NCBI GenBank assembly: GCA_964480425.1
Contig: CAYZPY010000021.1
Coordinates: forward strand, 1 to 24,940
Reading direction: 5' to 3'
DNA: 24,940 nucleotides
Source: CAYYMD01 sp964480425
GTDB taxonomy: Bacteria; Planctomycetota; Phycisphaerae; SM23-33
Both the position numbers and the translations under genes were made by a program. Under the pieces are notes generated by a model. It made no database searches, was not told the origin of the DNA, and worked only from the letters and a program-made list of their open reading frames with translations. Positions 13,774-21,174 of the stretch are shown here, piece after piece. Within the stretch, counting starts at the first letter, position 1. Each line of letters begins with the position of its first letter.

Positions 13774-15024
13774 ATGAACAGATCGGCAATATGCGCGTTA
13801 CTTGCGGCGACCCTGGTGTGCGCGGCGGTGGTTGCGCCCGCGCCGGGGCGGATAAAACTGGCCTCGCTGCCCGTGCGTCAGCGGGTGGAAATCCAGTTGG
13901 ACAATCCCTCCTACACGCTCGTCGAGGAGGAGCGGATTGTCCCGCTGCTGAAGTCCACCGCCCAGCGCGGAAACAACAAGATAGACTTCTCCTGGTCGAA
14001 CACGCACATCGACAAGAACTCCATCCTCTTTCGCCCGCTTGCGGTCCGCGAGAAAGGCAAGTTCCGCCCGATAAAGGAAGTGGACGGGCAGAAGGAGGTC
14101 AGCGTAATCAACGTCGCCTACCCGCCCAACGAGAACGCCCTGGTGTGGGAGGTTTACGCCGCCGAGGCATGCGCGGTGAAGGTGAGGGTGAGTTACCTGA
14201 TTTCCAACCTGTCGCGGCTGTTCAGTTACCGTGCACTGGCCAACAAGGACGAAACGCACCTTGTGCTGCGCAAGTACATCACTCTCCAGAACTACTCCGG
14301 CGAGGAATACGGACAGGCCGGCGTGTGGGCGGGCTTCGGCGAGAGGTTCCTCAAGCCCATAGGCCGGCAGGAGCGCATCAAGATACTCATGCACAAGTTC
14401 GACAAGGTTCCCATCGCCAAAACGTTTACCTTCGACTGGTACACCCACGGCAAACTCAACGACGAGAAGCCGCTGTGCTCCAAGGTGCTGATGCATTACC
14501 AACTGGTCAACGACGAGAAGAACAACATGGGCCTGTTCCCCCTCCAGCCGGGCAAGGTCCGCATTTTCATAGACGACGGTCGCGGCGGGGAGGCGTTCCT
14601 CGGCGAGGACTGGGCCAAACTCACCCCCCTGGACGACAAGATGCGACTCTACCTCGGCGAGGCCAGGGACATCATCTGCAAGCGAATCATCGAGTCCAAC
14701 CACCGCCATCAAGTACGGGGCAATCTCTATAACCAGGAAATCGTCATCAAGTACGAGATAGAGAATTTCAAGGACAAGCCCGCAACGCTGCGAATCATCG
14801 AGCAACTCAACCGCGTCGGCGGGGAGTACTTCGGAAACACCCACGGCGACGTCGAGTGGGAGCGCGGCAAAAGGACCAGCGACGAAATCACCTTCAAGTA
14901 CCCCTTCGGCGGGACAAGCCCGGTGCTGCACGTGGACCTGCCGCCACGCCCCAAGGACAAGGACGAAAAGGTCGAGAAGAAGACCGTCCGCTTCCACTTT
15001 ACGCTGAAGAACCTCTGGCAATAA
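13774..15024 (+). CDS. Secreted DUF4139-like protein, first of a tandem pair
   Basis: This 416-residue protein begins with a signal peptide (residues 1-25, ending in APAPG). The first mature segment describes a beta-sandwich-like domain: PSYTLVEEERIVPL, then GNNKIDFSWSNTHIDKNSI. This resembles the start of DUF4139/mucoidy-inhibitor-like proteins (a line on the twist LVRERRxVxLxxGxNxLxFxxLPxxID). The C-terminal half ends with KYEIENFKDKPATLRIIEQL, the segment these proteins use for a domain on derived bonds. Function unknown; cell-envelope location is inferred. AAAGG lies eight bases upstream of the ATG. It shares this architecture with the next gene, 21 bases downstream, which is a diverged duplicate. 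Confidence 0.72.
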   Translation: MNRSAICALLAATLVCAAVVAPAPGRIKLASLPVRQRVEIQLDNPSYTLVEEERIVPLLKSTAQRGNNKIDFSWSNTHIDKNSILFRPLAVREKGKFRPIKEVDGQKEVSVINVAYPPNENALVWEVYAAEACAVKVRVSYLISNLSRLFSYRALANKDETHLVLRKYITLQNYSGEEYGQAGVWAGFGERFLKPIGRQERIKILMHKFDKVPIAKTFTFDWYTHGKLNDEKPLCSKVLMHYQLVNDEKNNMGLFPLQPGKVRIFIDDGRGGEAFLGEDWAKLTPLDDKMRLYLGEARDIICKRIIESNHRHQVRGNLYNQEIVIKYEIENFKDKPATLRIIEQLNRVGGEYFGNTHGDVEWERGKRTSDEITFKYPFGGTSPVLHVDLPPRPKDKDEKVEKKTVRFHFTLKNLWQ

Positions 15025-15045
15025 CGCCCGCGAAAGGAATATATC

Positions 15046-16413
15046 ATGATGCGCAAATTATGCATAATCGGGATTGTAACGGCACTGGTCGTCGCCTCGG
15101 CTCCGGCGAAAAACGTGGACCTGGTGACGCTGCCGAAGCGCGACACGGTCCAGTTGACCATCTACAACTCCGAAGACCTCACGCTGGTCAGGGAGACGCG
15201 CCACGTAACCCTCAAAAAAGGCGCAAACAAGTTGCAGTTCTCCTGGGCGAACACGCTTATAGACCCCACGTCGGTTCGCTTCCGCCCGCTGGAGCACGCC
15301 GACCAGATAGAAGTGGCCGACACGGTCTTCCCCGGACAGAAGCCACAGCACCTCTACTGGAACATCGAATCGGAATTCGAAGGCCAGGTGCCGGTGGAGG
15401 TCTGCTATTTCACGTCGGGATTAACGTGGCAGATGGACTACGTGGCCGTTACCGACCCGGCCGAGGAGCGGATGCTCTTTCGCGGGTACGTGCGCGTGTA
15501 TAACAGGTCGGGCGAGGAATACGACAACGCCGAGATCCGCCTCATCGTCGGAAAGATTAACCTCGTCGAGAAGATAGCCGAACTTGCCCGGCGCTACGGC
15601 GTTCAGCCGCCCACGGCGACAGGGGCGCCCGTCGAGTACCGACGGATGAGGCGGGCGGCGCTTGGTAAGGCCATGGATCAGGCAGAAACCGCGAAAAGCT
15701 CCTCGCGCGAAGGCCTAGAAGAGCCCAAGAAGATCGTCAAGGAAGGCGTCAGCGAGTATTTCATGTTCTCTATTGAGGGCACCGAGACCGTGCCCGACGG
15801 CTGGAGCAAGCGGATGCGTGCGGTCAGGGCCGAGGGCGTGGAGTTCGACATCGTCTATCGCATGCGGTCATATCAATACGGACCGCGGCCTGTGCGGTTC
15901 TTCATCTGGACCAACGACCGGGAGCACGAACTGGGCGACAGCCCGCTGCCGGACGGGCTGGTCCGCATCTTCCGCGACAACGGCAAGGACGGCCTGGCGT
16001 TCGTGTCCCAGCAGAAAATCAATTACGTTCCCATCAAGGCAAAGATTGAGATAAACTGCGGAACGGATGACCTGGTGGTTTACGAGACCCGCAAGATGTC
16101 CACCGAGCGGTTCAACTTTCATTTCCACTGGGTGGTCGGAAACAACAGGCGGGAGGTCGTCGACGGCTGGGACGAGCGGCAGGGCTGGCAGGACACCATC
16201 CGCAATTACCGTCGAAAGCCGATAACATTCGAACTGCGCAGGATATGGGACGGCGACGTGGATTACGAATCCGAGGTCGAATCCACGCTGTTCGATTACC
16301 GCACTGTCGAGACGAAGTTCACCATAGACGCCCGCGACGAGAAAATCTACCCCTGCACCGTCGTTCGCCATCACGGCACGAACGCCAAACAGAACAGGGT
16401 GAAGTTGAAGTAA
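15046..16413 (+). CDS. Secreted DUF4139-like protein, second of a tandem pair
   Basis: The 455-residue protein is a paralogue of the preceding one. It has a signal peptide (1-21), then TLVRETRHVTLKKGANKLQF and SWANTLIDPTSVRFRPLEH, closely matching the SWSNTHIDKNSILFRPL block of its neighbour. Both also share an NRSGEEYDNA / NYSGEEYGQA block and LVRIFRDNGKDGLAF versus VRIFIDDGRGGEAF. A charged insertion (about residues 180-240) is found only here. AAAGGA lies upstream of the ATG at a spacing of seven to eight; a second ATG follows at 15049. Function is unknown; a role at the cell envelope is inferred. It converges on the sugar kinase gene with only two bases between stops. Confidence 0.72.
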   Translation: MMRKLCIIGIVTALVVASAPAKNVDLVTLPKRDTVQLTIYNSEDLTLVRETRHVTLKKGANKLQFSWANTLIDPTSVRFRPLEHADQIEVADTVFPGQKPQHLYWNIESEFEGQVPVEVCYFTSGLTWQMDYVAVTDPAEERMLFRGYVRVYNRSGEEYDNAEIRLIVGKINLVEKIAELARRYGVQPPTATGAPVEYRRMRRAALGKAMDQAETAKSSSREGLEEPKKIVKEGVSEYFMFSIEGTETVPDGWSKRMRAVRAEGVEFDIVYRMRSYQYGPRPVRFFIWTNDREHELGDSPLPDGLVRIFRDNGKDGLAFVSQQKINYVPIKAKIEINCGTDDLVVYETRKMSTERFNFHFHWVVGNNRREVVDGWDERQGWQDTIRNYRRKPITFELRRIWDGDVDYESEVESTLFDYRTVETKFTIDARDEKIYPCTVVRHHGTNAKQNRVKLK

Positions 16414-16415
16414 GT

Positions 16416-17462
16416 TTACCGCGAGATTCTCGCGCCGCCGCCGCCCATGACCTTCTCCGCCTCGGCGCGGGTGGCCCAGTTGAAATCTCCCGGGAAGGTG
16501 TGCGCCAGAGCCGAGTAGGCGGCCGCGAACTCGCACGCCTCGGCGGGGGGCCTGTCATTCAGCAGCGAGTATATCAAACCGGCCGCGAAACTGTCCCCGC
16601 CGCCGACCCGGTCCACTATCTCCAGGTTTTCGAACACCCGGCTGAGGTGGAAATCCTTCCCGTCGAACAGCAGCGTCCGCCAGTCGTTCAGCAGTCCGGT
16701 CTTGGCGTCGCGGAGAGTCGTGCCGACCATCTCGACGTTGTGGTACTGCTTCACGGCCTGGCGGACCACGTCCTTGTACGATTCGGGGTCGAGTTTGGAG
16801 TAGGACTGGTCGGTCCCGGGCGCCTTTATGCCCAGGCACTTCTCGAAGTCCTCCTCGTTGCCGATGAGCACCTTTACGTGCGGGACGATTTGGGCGTTTA
16901 CCTTCTGCGCCTCCTCGGCGGTCCACAGTTTGCCGCGAAAGTTCAAATCGTAACTGGTGGTGACGCCGCGATCGCCGGCGATTTTGAATATCTCGATGAC
17001 GGTTTTGGCCAGCGTCCCTGACAAAGCGGGCGTTATGCCGCTTACATGCAACCAGCGGGTCTGTTTCATCAGCGACTCGAAGTCGGCCATGTCGGCCGTC
17101 ATCCGGCTTATGGCCGTGTGCCCGCGGTCGTACGTTACCGAACTGGGGCGCGGACCCGCGCCAACTTCGAGATGGTAGAAACCGTTGCGCACACGACCAA
17201 CGCCATCGAACTTCTCCCACATCACGTTGGTCACGTCAACGCCCTGCTCGCGCGCCTTGTTGGTGATGAACCTGCCCGACCACGTATCGACCAGGCGAGA
17301 AACCCAGGCGCTTTTTAGCCCCAGGCGTGCGGCGTTGACGGCTACGTTCCACTCCGCGCCGCCGGCAGAGACGTTCAGATTGTCGCACTGCTCCAGACGC
17401 CGATGTCCCCCGGACGTTAACCGGATCATCGCCTCTCCGAAACTAATCAGATCGTATTTCAT
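16416..17462 (-). CDS. kdgK: PfkB-family sugar kinase, probably 2-keto-3-deoxygluconate kinase
   Basis: The protein phosphorylates a sugar or sugar acid with ATP; the ribokinase fold is clear. The N-terminus FGEAMIRLTS and AGGAEWNVAVNAARLG form the first PfkB signature, SYDLNFRGKLW is a substrate-side segment typical of KDG kinases, and DRVGGGDSFAAG carries the second signature with catalytic Asp290. The 348 residues fit the family. Substrate specificity is inferred from the overall motif pattern; no uronate-pathway gene is adjacent. GGATGGAG precedes the ATG, and a promoter (TATAAT at 17498-17503) lies upstream. Divergent from the DUF2520 gene. Confidence 0.78.
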   Translation of the reverse strand: MKYDLISFGEAMIRLTSGGHRRLEQCDNLNVSAGGAEWNVAVNAARLGLKSAWVSRLVDTWSGRFITNKAREQGVDVTNVMWEKFDGVGRVRNGFYHLEVGAGPRPSSVTYDRGHTAISRMTADMADFESLMKQTRWLHVSGITPALSGTLAKTVIEIFKIAGDRGVTTSYDLNFRGKLWTAEEAQKVNAQIVPHVKVLIGNEEDFEKCLGIKAPGTDQSYSKLDPESYKDVVRQAVKQYHNVEMVGTTLRDAKTGLLNDWRTLLFDGKDFHLSRVFENLEIVDRVGGGDSFAAGLIYSLLNDRPPAEACEFAAAYSALAHTFPGDFNWATRAEAEKVMGGGGARISR

Positions 17463-17497
17463 TGCTCCATCCTTCTGTCTTTGTTTACAAAGCGGGC

Positions 17498-17526
17498 ATT
17501 ATAACTCTCCCGACGTTGCTTGACCA
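17498..17526 (-). promoter_or_regulatory. Promoter of the PfkB kinase gene
   Basis: On the minus strand, TGGTCA (17526-17521) and a perfect TATAAT (17503-17498) are 17 bases apart. The start site would be near 17491, about 30 bases before the ATG. Its -35 box occupies the same bases as the -35 box of the opposing promoter. Confidence 0.5.
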
Positions 17527-17549
17527 GACAACGCCGGGGGACTTATGCT
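17520..17549 (+). promoter_or_regulatory. Promoter of the Rossmann/DUF2520 gene
   Basis: TTGACC (17520-17525) and TATGCT (17544-17549) are 18 bases apart. The -10 box covers an in-frame ATG at 17545, which therefore cannot be transcribed from here; the usable start is the ATG at 17563. The leader would be only six or seven bases. Confidence 0.5.
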
Positions 17550-17562
17550 TTGGGTCGAATTA

Positions 17563-18444
17563 ATGTCCCAGCGCCCAGATATTTCGATAATCGGACCCGG
17601 AAAGGTGGGCACCGCCCTTGGCATACTTGCCAGGCGCGCTGGGTATAACGTTGCGGCAGTGGGGGGGCGAAACGCAGAATCCGCAGCCCAAGCCGCAAAG
17701 ACGATAGGCGCCGGCGCCGAGCCCATGAGTATCGTCGAAGCGGCGCGAGCGGGCGACTTGGTCGTCATTGCCGTCCCGGACAACGCCATCGCTGCCGTCG
17801 CGGGGCAACTGGCGTCCGCCTCGGCGGTGAAAAAAGACGCCGTCGTGGTCCATTGCAGCGGCGCCCTGGAAAGCTCAATCCTTGCGCCGCTGAAGGAATC
17901 CTTCGGCTGCGCAGCGGCCTCCATGCACCCGCTTCAGACATTCCCGAGTGTAGAATCGGCCGTGGAAAAACTGCCCGGTGCGTACTTTTTCTGCGAGGGC
18001 GACGAGGGCGCACTTGAGTCGGTCCGTCTGTTCGTAGAAGCGGTAGGGGGGCATTACGTTCAAATCCATCCGCAGGCAAAGGGGCTCTATCATGCAGCGG
18101 CGGTGACGGCGTGTAATTACCTCGTAACGCTGATGGACGCCTCGGTGTCGTTGGCGCAGGCGGGGGGCGTGGACAGGGACGTGTTTCTAAAGGCACTGGG
18201 TCCTATAGTAAGGGCGACCGTGGACAACGTTATTTCGCAAGGCCCACAGAAGGTCCTCACCGGACCCGTCGCACGCGGCGACGTCGAAATCCTTACACGC
18301 CACCTTGAGGCGATAAAAAAACTCAAGGAAGAATACAGAATTGTCTATACGGTTCTTGGAATGCAGACGGTTTACCTCGCCTTGCAGAACGGATACATTG
18401 ATTCTAAAACGGCGACAAAAATGATGGATAAATTATCTGATTAA
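17563..18444 (+). CDS. Rossmann-fold protein with DUF2520 domain
   Basis: This 293-residue protein has an N-terminal NAD(P)-binding Rossmann fold (ISIIGPGKVGTALGILARRAG; then AVGGRN, VVIAVPDNAIAAVA) and a C-terminal helical DUF2520 domain that begins around HPLQTFPS and includes GLYHAAAVTACNYLVTLMD. The family resembles F420/NADP or ketopantoate reductases, but its reaction is not known to me. The ATG at 17563 is preferred over 17545, since a candidate -10 box covers the latter and homology starts at PDISIIG. Divergent from the PfkB kinase. Its stop codon sits at the start of an AT-rich octamer array. Confidence 0.85.
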   Translation: MSQRPDISIIGPGKVGTALGILARRAGYNVAAVGGRNAESAAQAAKTIGAGAEPMSIVEAARAGDLVVIAVPDNAIAAVAGQLASASAVKKDAVVVHCSGALESSILAPLKESFGCAAASMHPLQTFPSVESAVEKLPGAYFFCEGDEGALESVRLFVEAVGGHYVQIHPQAKGLYHAAAVTACNYLVTLMDASVSLAQAGGVDRDVFLKALGPIVRATVDNVISQGPQKVLTGPVARGDVEILTRHLEAIKKLKEEYRIVYTVLGMQTVYLALQNGYIDSKTATKMMDKLSD

Positions 18445-18460
18445 TTGAGTTAAATTAAAT

Positions 18461-18477
18461 GTGCAAACTGGTTGCAC
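18461..18477. other. Short perfect hairpin downstream of the DUF2520 gene
   Basis: GTGCAA, loop ACTGG, TTGCAC is a perfect six-base-pair hairpin 16 bases after the stop. No T-run follows, so it is a weak candidate for transcript end or an operator-like site. Confidence 0.3.
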
Positions 18478-18485
18478 ACCTTACT

Positions 18486-18548
18486 TTCCAATGAACTAAT
18501 CGATTAACTAACGAGCTTGCTTGCCTCAGGCGAGTCAACGAACCAGGG
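18486..18548. repeat. AT-rich octamer-periodic array A, upstream of folD
   Basis: The sequence reads as degenerate eight-base units such as CTAATCGA and TTAACTAA. The middle, CTTGCCT-C-AGGCGAG (18519-18533), is a GC-rich near-palindrome. GAGTCAACGAA (18532-18542) recurs exactly in array B at 21157-21167. The array ends just before the folD ribosome site. Confidence 0.55.
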
Positions 18549-18556
18549 AGTAACCA

Positions 18557-19537
18557 ATGTCAGCCAAGATAATCGACGGACAGGAAGTAGCCGAGGAAAT
18601 CACCCGACAGGCGACCAACGACACGGCCGAACTGGCCAGGGCGGGTCGTCCGCCCCACCTTGTTGCGGCAATGGCGGGCGACAACCCCGCCAGCAGGATG
18701 TACGCCAGGATGCAGGCCAAGAGTTGCGAGGCGGTCGGGATCGAGTACGAACTGCTGGAACTGCCCGCCGACATCTCCCAGGACGACCTGCTGGGGCGGA
18801 TCGACCAGTTGAACCGGGACCAGAAGGTGACCGGTATAATCCTCCAGATGCCGCTTCCGCGCCACATCAACGCACGAAAGGTGCAGGTCGCCATATTGCC
18901 CCAAAAGGACGTTGAGGGCGTCCATCCCCAGAACATGGGTCGGCTGTTTTACGGCGGGGGCGCGGTCGCGCCCTGCACACCGATGGCCGCTGTGGAACTG
19001 CTGAGGCGAACCTGCCGGGATTTGGCGGGCAAGGAAACCGTCATCGTCGGGCACAGCGAGATAGTAGGCAAGCCCATCGCCGCCATTCTGCTGCAAAGTC
19101 TCGACGCGGCGCCGACCGTTACGGTGTGTCACGTGGCCACGAAGGACCTGGCCGCACACACCAGGAACGCCGAGGTGCTCATCGTGGGCACCGGCGTGCC
19201 ACAGGCGCGATGGCAGCAATACAACCGGCGCAAAAAGGCAGGGGAGAATCCACCGTTGCCGGACCTCTCGCCGCTTATAAAGGCCGACATGATCGCCGAA
19301 GGGGCGATAGTGATAGACGTGGCCATCAACAGAATCCCCAAGGGCTTCGACGACAACGGCCAGCCGCTCAAGAACGAAAAGGGCAAGGTGTCCAAGAAGA
19401 CCGTCGGCGACGTGGATTTCGAAGGCGCAAAAGAAAAGGCCGCCGCCATCACGCCCGTGCCCGGCGGCGTGGGACCGGTGACCGTGGCCATGCTGTTGCG
19501 AAACACAGTGGCCTGTGCGAAGGAAGTGCCCAGATAA
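18557..19537 (+). CDS. folD: FolD methylene-THF dehydrogenase/methenyl-THF cyclohydrolase with Lys-to-Gln change
   Basis: FolD interconverts 5,10-methylene-, methenyl- and 10-formyl-tetrahydrofolate. The 326-residue product aligns without gaps to E. coli FolD over the first 60 residues. Tyr49 is present, but the essential cyclohydrolase Lys (K54 in E. coli, K56 in the human enzyme) is Gln53 (codon CAG at 18713-18715). Other sites are kept: IILQMPLP, QKDVEGVHP, PCTPMAAVELL, GHSEIVGKPIAA and TPVPGGVGPVTVAMLLRNT. An insertion of about 30 residues (two charged blocks near residues 215-290) makes it longer than usual. The ATG has AGGGAG six bases upstream. It probably keeps dehydrogenase activity and loses cyclohydrolase activity. 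Confidence 0.94.
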   Translation: MSAKIIDGQEVAEEITRQATNDTAELARAGRPPHLVAAMAGDNPASRMYARMQAKSCEAVGIEYELLELPADISQDDLLGRIDQLNRDQKVTGIILQMPLPRHINARKVQVAILPQKDVEGVHPQNMGRLFYGGGAVAPCTPMAAVELLRRTCRDLAGKETVIVGHSEIVGKPIAAILLQSLDAAPTVTVCHVATKDLAAHTRNAEVLIVGTGVPQARWQQYNRRKKAGENPPLPDLSPLIKADMIAEGAIVIDVAINRIPKGFDDNGQPLKNEKGKVSKKTVGDVDFEGAKEKAAAITPVPGGVGPVTVAMLLRNTVACAKEVPR

Positions 19538-19602
19538 AGCCCCCGAGGCAGCGGAGGCGGCAGAGGAAAATGGAAATTATTTCTCTCGCTTCTTCTGTTT
19601 TC

Positions 19603-19632
19603 CCCGCCTGATATCCGTGAAGTCGGGCGGGC
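19603..19632. repeat. GC-rich inverted repeat after folD
   Basis: CCCGCC (19603-19608) pairs with GGCGGG (19626-19631). The right half AGTCGGGCGGGC (19621-19632) is identical over 12 bases to the hairpin before mutL (6112-6123), so both may be copies of one REP-like element. Confidence 0.45.
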
Positions 19633-19656
19633 GTGTGGCTATAACCGTTATTCATA

Positions 19657-21123
19657 ATGAAAAACGAACAAATCGTGAAAGACAGAAGAACCCGCCCCGT
19701 CGGTGTCACTCGAAGGCAGTTTGCAAAATTAATCGCGGCCGGTGCTGCGCTTACCATAGTCCCCCGTCGCGTACTTGGAGGACCAAAGCACGTCCCGCCC
19801 AGCGACACGGTAAACGTGGCAATAATCGGCTGCGGCGGGCAGGGCAAACAAAACGCCCATTCGCTGATGCGACATAAGGACGTGAAAATCGTCGCCCTGG
19901 CCGACCCGAGGGAAAGATGCGATTACCATAAGTTTTATTACAACTTCATCTCCGGGCGACTTCCGCTGAAGGAGGATGTCGAAAAGCACTACCGCAGGCA
20001 CAACGAGTCCTTCAAGTGCGCCGACTATGTGGACTTTCGCAAAATGCTCGAGAAGGAAAAGGGCATCGACGCCGTCCTGTGCGCCACGCCGGACCACTGG
20101 CACGCGTTCGTGACGATGGCGGCAATCGGCGCCGGAAAGCACGTCTACTGCGAAAAGCCTCTGACTCACAACATCTACGAAGCCCGCACCGTCGCCGCAG
20201 CCGCACGCGAGGCGGGCGTGGCCACACAGATGGGCAACCAGGGGCGCAGCAGGTCACACCACCGCCTCGCCTGCCAGTGGATATGGGACGGCGCCATCGG
20301 AAAGGTCACCGAAGTCCACGCCTGGTCCAACACCCGCGCGATATGGATAGACGGTCGGGGCCGGCCCGGGGAAAAACCTCCCGTCCCCGACGGCTTCGAC
20401 TGGAAACTGTGGCTTGGTCCTCGCCCGTTCCGCCCGTACCATCCCAGTTACGCCCCGTTCATGTGGCGGGGATGGTGGTCGTTCGGTAACGGTGCGGTGG
20501 CCGACATGATGGTCCACAACGTGGACCCGGCGTTCGCCGCATTGGAGCTGGACAAGCGCCACCCCCGCGAGGTCGAATGTCTCAGGACCGGTTTTGTCGA
20601 TTCGGAGGTAATCTCGCCGGGCAACCACATCGTGTGGCGGTTCGCCGCCGGGGGCGACGAGCCGCCCCTTGCGGTCCACTGGTACGACGGGAATTTAAAG
20701 CCGAAGCGCCCCGAGTGCCTGGAAAAAGGGCGGAGGATGGGAGGGCAGGATAACGGCATCCTCATCGTCGGGCAAAAGGGCGCCATAATGGGCGGCGGGT
20801 GGTCCAAGGCGATGAGGATAATCCCCGAAAAAAAGATGAGGGAATATATCCGGTCCACCAGAGGCAAAGAGCCCAGGCGCACGCTGCCCAAATCCCGCGG
20901 GCATCACCGCGACTGGCTGGATGCCTGCAAAGGCGGACCGGCGCCGCTGAGCCGATTCGAGTACGGCGCGGCGCTGACCGAGTTCGTCCTGCTGGGCAAC
21001 GTGGCCGTGAGGGCGAAACAGAAAATTCGCTGGGACGCCGAAAATATGAAAGTCACCAACGTGCCGGAAGCACAGAAGTTCGTCCGCAGACCTTATCCCG
21101 ACGGATGGGAGTTGAACAGTTGA
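19657..21123 (+). CDS. Tat-exported Gfo/Idh/MocA-family oxidoreductase
   Basis: The 488-residue protein starts with a twin-arginine signal: TRRQFAKLI with Arg19-Arg20, a hydrophobic stretch, then VLGG. The Rossmann fold follows (VAIIGCGGQGKQNAH) and the family motif CEKPLTHN with the conserved Lys-Pro is present. The C-terminal domain has WKLWLGPRPFRPYHPSY and WWSFGNGAVADMMVHNVDP, typical of the many planctomycete members of this family. It should act outside the cytoplasm on sugars or cyclitols with bound NAD(P); the substrate cannot be read from the sequence. The ATG has no clear ribosome site; TATAAC at 19640-19645 ends 11 bases before it. The stop codon lies within octamer array B. Confidence 0.87.
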   Translation: MKNEQIVKDRRTRPVGVTRRQFAKLIAAGAALTIVPRRVLGGPKHVPPSDTVNVAIIGCGGQGKQNAHSLMRHKDVKIVALADPRERCDYHKFYYNFISGRLPLKEDVEKHYRRHNESFKCADYVDFRKMLEKEKGIDAVLCATPDHWHAFVTMAAIGAGKHVYCEKPLTHNIYEARTVAAAAREAGVATQMGNQGRSRSHHRLACQWIWDGAIGKVTEVHAWSNTRAIWIDGRGRPGEKPPVPDGFDWKLWLGPRPFRPYHPSYAPFMWRGWWSFGNGAVADMMVHNVDPAFAALELDKRHPREVECLRTGFVDSEVISPGNHIVWRFAAGGDEPPLAVHWYDGNLKPKRPECLEKGRRMGGQDNGILIVGQKGAIMGGGWSKAMRIIPEKKMREYIRSTRGKEPRRTLPKSRGHHRDWLDACKGGPAPLSRFEYGAALTEFVLLGNVAVRAKQKIRWDAENMKVTNVPEAQKFVRRPYPDGWELNS

Positions 21124-21174
21124 TTAGTTGACTTGTTAACTCGTTAACGAATCAAAGAGTCAACGAATTAATGA
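21119..21174. repeat. AT-rich octamer-periodic array B, between oxidoreductase and glycosyltransferase
   Basis: Seven eight-base units fill the whole gap. The first units are GTTGATTA and GTTGACTT, and later units such as GTCAACGA are roughly their reverse complements. The oxidoreductase stop (TGA, 21121-21123) and the glycosyltransferase start (ATG, 21171) both fall inside the array. Confidence 0.6.
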
